Position numbers and translations under genes: made by a program. A stretch of 64,000 nucleotides of DNA from contig CAMJHF010000005.1 of NCBI GenBank assembly GCA_946405435.1, positions 1 to 64,000 of the forward strand, read 5' to 3'. Below the pieces are notes generated by a model. That model ran no database searches, was not told the DNA's origin, and saw only the letters and a list, made by a program, of their open reading frames with translations. Source of the DNA: an uncultured Bacteroidales bacterium (GTDB lineage: Bacteria; Bacteroidota; Bacteroidia; Bacteroidales; UBA932). Shown here one piece after another: positions 61,623 through 64,000 of this stretch (position 1 is the first letter of the stretch; the number at the start of each line of letters is the position of its first letter).

Positions 61623-63407
61623 CTATCTCTTCCGGAAGAACTGGGACTTTTGGGCGCGCTTGCGTTCAGGGTCCCTTTCTACGAATACGGGCTTCATGGT
61701 GCGGGGGTCTATGCCGCTGTAGAACATGACGCTGGAGGTAGTCATGGGGGTCGGCATGAAGTCCTGCACCTGATCCATCCAGATGCCCTTGAGAGCCGGA
61801 TGATGCGCGAGTTCCTGCATGTCGCGAAGGGTGCATCCAGGGTGCGACGATATGAAATAGGGCACCAGTTCCACATGGGTTCCGGCGCGCCTGTTCACAG
61901 CGTCGAATTCCCTGCGCAGGCGTTCGAAGAGGCGGAAGGAGGGCTTGGCCATGTAGCCCAGGACCTTGTCCGAAGTATGCTCCGGAGCCACCTTCATACG
62001 GCCCGAGGTATGCTTTAGCATTACGGTTTCAAGGTACGGGCGGGATGTGCTGTCCACGAATCCGTCCTCGGAGAGGAAGAGGTCGTAGCGTATTCCGCTG
62101 CCTATGTAGGAATGCCGCACGCCCTTGACTGCGTCGATGCGTTCGTAGAGACGCAGCAGGCGCTCGTGCGAACGGTCGAGATTGACGCAAGGTACCGGAT
62201 ACAGGCAGGACTTGCGGCGGCACTTTTCGCAGCGGCTCATGTCAATTCCGGTCATTCCGTACATGTTGGCGGTAGGAGCGCCGACGTCCGATATATTGCC
62301 GTGGAATTCCGGCATGGAGGCCAGTTTGCGGACTTCCTTGAGGATGCTGTCCTCGCTGCGGCTCTGGATGAATTTGCCCTGGTGGGCGGCGATAGTACAG
62401 AAATTACAGCCGCCGAAACATCCCCTGTGCGTTATGATGCTGTCTTTGATCATGTCATAGGCGGGGATGCGCTTGCCTTTGTAGCGGGGATGAGGGAGTT
62501 TGGTGAATGGCAGGTCCCAGTAGGAGTCCATCTCAGCGGTGGTGGATGGTTCGCAGGTGGGATTTATCTGCACGTAGCCTCCGCCCACAGGCTCTATGAG
62601 CACCGGCGGGTGCAGCATATTGGCGTATATCTCGATATGATGGAAGTTCTCCGCGAATGCCTGCTTGCTCCTGCAGCATTCTTCGTACGAGTGCAACACG
62701 AACGGCTGTCCCGGCTCTGCTGTTGAAGGGAGTGTCTCCGCAGCTGCGCCGTGTATTGAAGGATCGGAGGCCGGCCTTTTACCGGCCAGGTAAAAGGCCA
62801 GTTGCGGGAGCTTTTCGATCTGGTGGCGGGACCAACCTTTTTCGATGGCGCGGGTAAGGTCCAGCATGGGTTTTTCTCCCATGCCGTAACAGAGCCAGTC
62901 GGCTCCGCTGCTCACGAGTATTGAGGGCATGAGGCAGTCGTCCCAGTAGTCGTAATGCGTGAGCCGCCTGAGCGAGGCCTCAACGCCGCCAATAACCACC
63001 GGCACATCGGGCCATAACTGCTTGAGTATCTTGGTGTACACCGTAACAGCCCGGTCGGGGCGGGCGCCAGCGCGGCCTTCGGGAGTATAGGCGTCGTCAT
63101 GCCGCAGGCGCTTGGCCGCAGTGTAGTGGTTGACCATGGAATCCATGGCGCCGGAATTCACCGCAAAGTAGAGCCGGGGCGCGCCGAGCTTGCGGAAGTC
63201 CCGGAGGTCGTCCCTCCAGTTCGGTTGCGGCACCACGGCAACCCTGTACCCTGCCTTCTGGAGCCAGCGGGATATGCATGCAGTACCGAAACTCGGATGA
63301 TCCACAAAGGCGTCGCCGGTAAAGAAGATGACGTCGATGTAGTCCCACCCGAGCTGCTGGACCTCCTTGACGGAGGTAGGAAACATGTATGTCTGCGGCG
63401 TCGTCAC
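61623..63407 (-). CDS. YgiQ-family radical SAM protein
   Basis: A 594-residue protein. The N-terminal UPF0313 part has DVIFFTGDAFVDHPSFG and VVIGGVEASLRRLTHYDYWD; the radical-SAM cluster is HRGCFGGCNFCTIAAHQG (C-x3-C-x2-C). Function of the family is unknown. Its ATG overlaps the argS stop (ATGA), so the two are coupled. Confidence 0.93.
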   Translation of the reverse strand: MTTPQTYMFPTSVKEVQQLGWDYIDVIFFTGDAFVDHPSFGTACISRWLQKAGYRVAVVPQPNWRDDLRDFRKLGAPRLYFAVNSGAMDSMVNHYTAAKRLRHDDAYTPEGRAGARPDRAVTVYTKILKQLWPDVPVVIGGVEASLRRLTHYDYWDDCLMPSILVSSGADWLCYGMGEKPMLDLTRAIEKGWSRHQIEKLPQLAFYLAGKRPASDPSIHGAAAETLPSTAEPGQPFVLHSYEECCRSKQAFAENFHHIEIYANMLHPPVLIEPVGGGYVQINPTCEPSTTAEMDSYWDLPFTKLPHPRYKGKRIPAYDMIKDSIITHRGCFGGCNFCTIAAHQGKFIQSRSEDSILKEVRKLASMPEFHGNISDVGAPTANMYGMTGIDMSRCEKCRRKSCLYPVPCVNLDRSHERLLRLYERIDAVKGVRHSYIGSGIRYDLFLSEDGFVDSTSRPYLETVMLKHTSGRMKVAPEHTSDKVLGYMAKPSFRLFERLRREFDAVNRRAGTHVELVPYFISSHPGCTLRDMQELAHHPALKGIWMDQVQDFMPTPMTTSSVMFYSGIDPRTMKPVFVERDPERKRAQKSQFFRKR

Positions 63408-64000
63408 ATCCGGTCGGGAAGCTGGATGCCGAGTATACCCATTGCCTTGCGCAGGGTGGCGGCAAGCATGTCTATGAGTTTCAGGCGCATCGACAGAAGC
63501 GTCCCGTCGGGCTCCTTGAGTATCTGCGTCTGCTGATAGTACTGGTTGAACTCCTTGGCCAGGTCATAGGCGTAGTTGGCTATGAGCGCCGGAGAATATG
63601 CCGCGGCGGCCTCGGCCACCTTCTGGGGATAGGCTGCAAGGATTTTCACGAGCCGTATCTCCTTGGGACTCAGCACGGCGTCGTCCGACACACCTGCCGT
63701 GATGCCGGCTGCCGCCGCCTTGCGGAGTATGCTGCAGATGCGGGCATGTGTGTATTGGATGAAGGGACCGGTGTTGCCGTTGAAGTCGATGGACTCCTTG
63801 GGGTCGAAGAGCATGGTCTTCTTGGGGTCCACCTTGAGTATGAAATACTTAAGTGCACCAAGGCCTATCATGTGGTAGAGGCGTTCCTTTTCGTCCTCCG
63901 GGAGGCCCTCCAGCTTGCCGGATGCCTCGCTGGTGGCCTTGGCCTCCTGATACATCTTCTCTATCAGGTCGTCGGCGTCCACGACGGTGCCCTCGCGGCT
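63404..64000 (-). CDS. argS: Arginyl-tRNA synthetase, 5' part beyond window
   Basis: The last 198 codons of ArgRS, running off the right edge. SREGTVVDADDLIEKM right at the edge is the segment after the KMSKS-like loop; NTGPFIQYTHARICSILRKA and the C-terminal anticodon-binding DALR-type helices (NQYYQQTQIL, then LRKAMGILGIQLPDRM) complete the protein. The open GTG at 63982 is internal, not a start. Confidence 0.92.
   Translation of the reverse strand, partial: SREGTVVDADDLIEKMYQEAKATSEASGKLEGLPEDEKERLYHMIGLGALKYFILKVDPKKTMLFDPKESIDFNGNTGPFIQYTHARICSILRKAAAAGITAGVSDDAVLSPKEIRLVKILAAYPQKVAEAAAAYSPALIANYAYDLAKEFNQYYQQTQILKEPDGTLLSMRLKLIDMLAATLRKAMGILGIQLPDRM

Overview
The window looks like chromosome of a fairly GC-rich member of the Bacteroidales (Bacteroidota), most likely a gut or rumen-type anaerobe. 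The grounds are: sigma-ABfr-type promoters (TTTG, 19-21 bases, TAnnTTTG) before many genes, a complete Na+-pumping NADH:quinone reductase operon, meso-diaminopimelate dehydrogenase, ATP-type PEP carboxykinase, and PCMD-domain, FimB/Mfa2-like and Tricorn-like proteins. I cannot name genus or species from the sequence alone.

Layout. 1-5.6 kb: a partial AraC regulator, a flavodoxin with a decayed second copy, small proteins, a tyrosine-phosphatase-like gene followed by a truncated and chimeric sulfatase, and an SGNH hydrolase. 5.6-10.6 kb: a tight five-gene minus-strand operon joining a stand-alone (p)ppGpp synthetase, a stand-alone HD alarmone hydrolase, an APH-fold kinase, a sensor/SpoIIE-type phosphatase with an RsbW-like ATPase tail, and a STAS antagonist. 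10.6-23.8 kb: housekeeping genes (ddh, tsaD, tamB, folB, mtaB, an MBL hydrolase, recQ, an rsmI-like methyltransferase, pckA). 23.9-25.9 kb: an AT-richer IS200/REP-type transposase (RAYT-like) gene enclosed by two oppositely oriented tandem arrays of one 51-bp GC-rich hairpin repeat. 26-31.3 kb: an amidotransferase-like lipoprotein, acyl-ACP thioesterase, Nif3-like protein, and a UvrD/PcrA helicase whose 3' part carries a large palindromic in-frame insert. 31.4-37.2 kb: nqrABCDEF. 37.2-47.2 kb: glycosyltransferases, a fimbrial-anchor-like lipoprotein, tRNA-Val, a cytidylate-kinase-like gene, rpmH, rsmG, an in-frame fusion of an ECF sigma factor to a secreted GH36 alpha-galactosidase, and polA. 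47.2-64 kb: GDPD, tadA, a GatZ-like/sn-glycerol-1-phosphate dehydrogenase pair, tRNA-Gln, an MBL protein, a carbohydrate-type operon (esterase, PCMD protein, glycosyltransferase, sulfatase remnant), an acyltransferase, a Tricorn-like protease operon, ygiQ and a partial argS.

The observations I would follow first are the RAYT locus with inverted 51-bp arrays (23909-25912), the sigma factor/alpha-galactosidase fusion (41834-44590), the alarmone plus partner-switching operon (5597-10530), the palindromic element read through inside the helicase gene (29116-29263), and the unusually short distance (4-9 bases) between the -7 box and the start codon of at least nine genes, which suggests leaderless mRNAs are common here.
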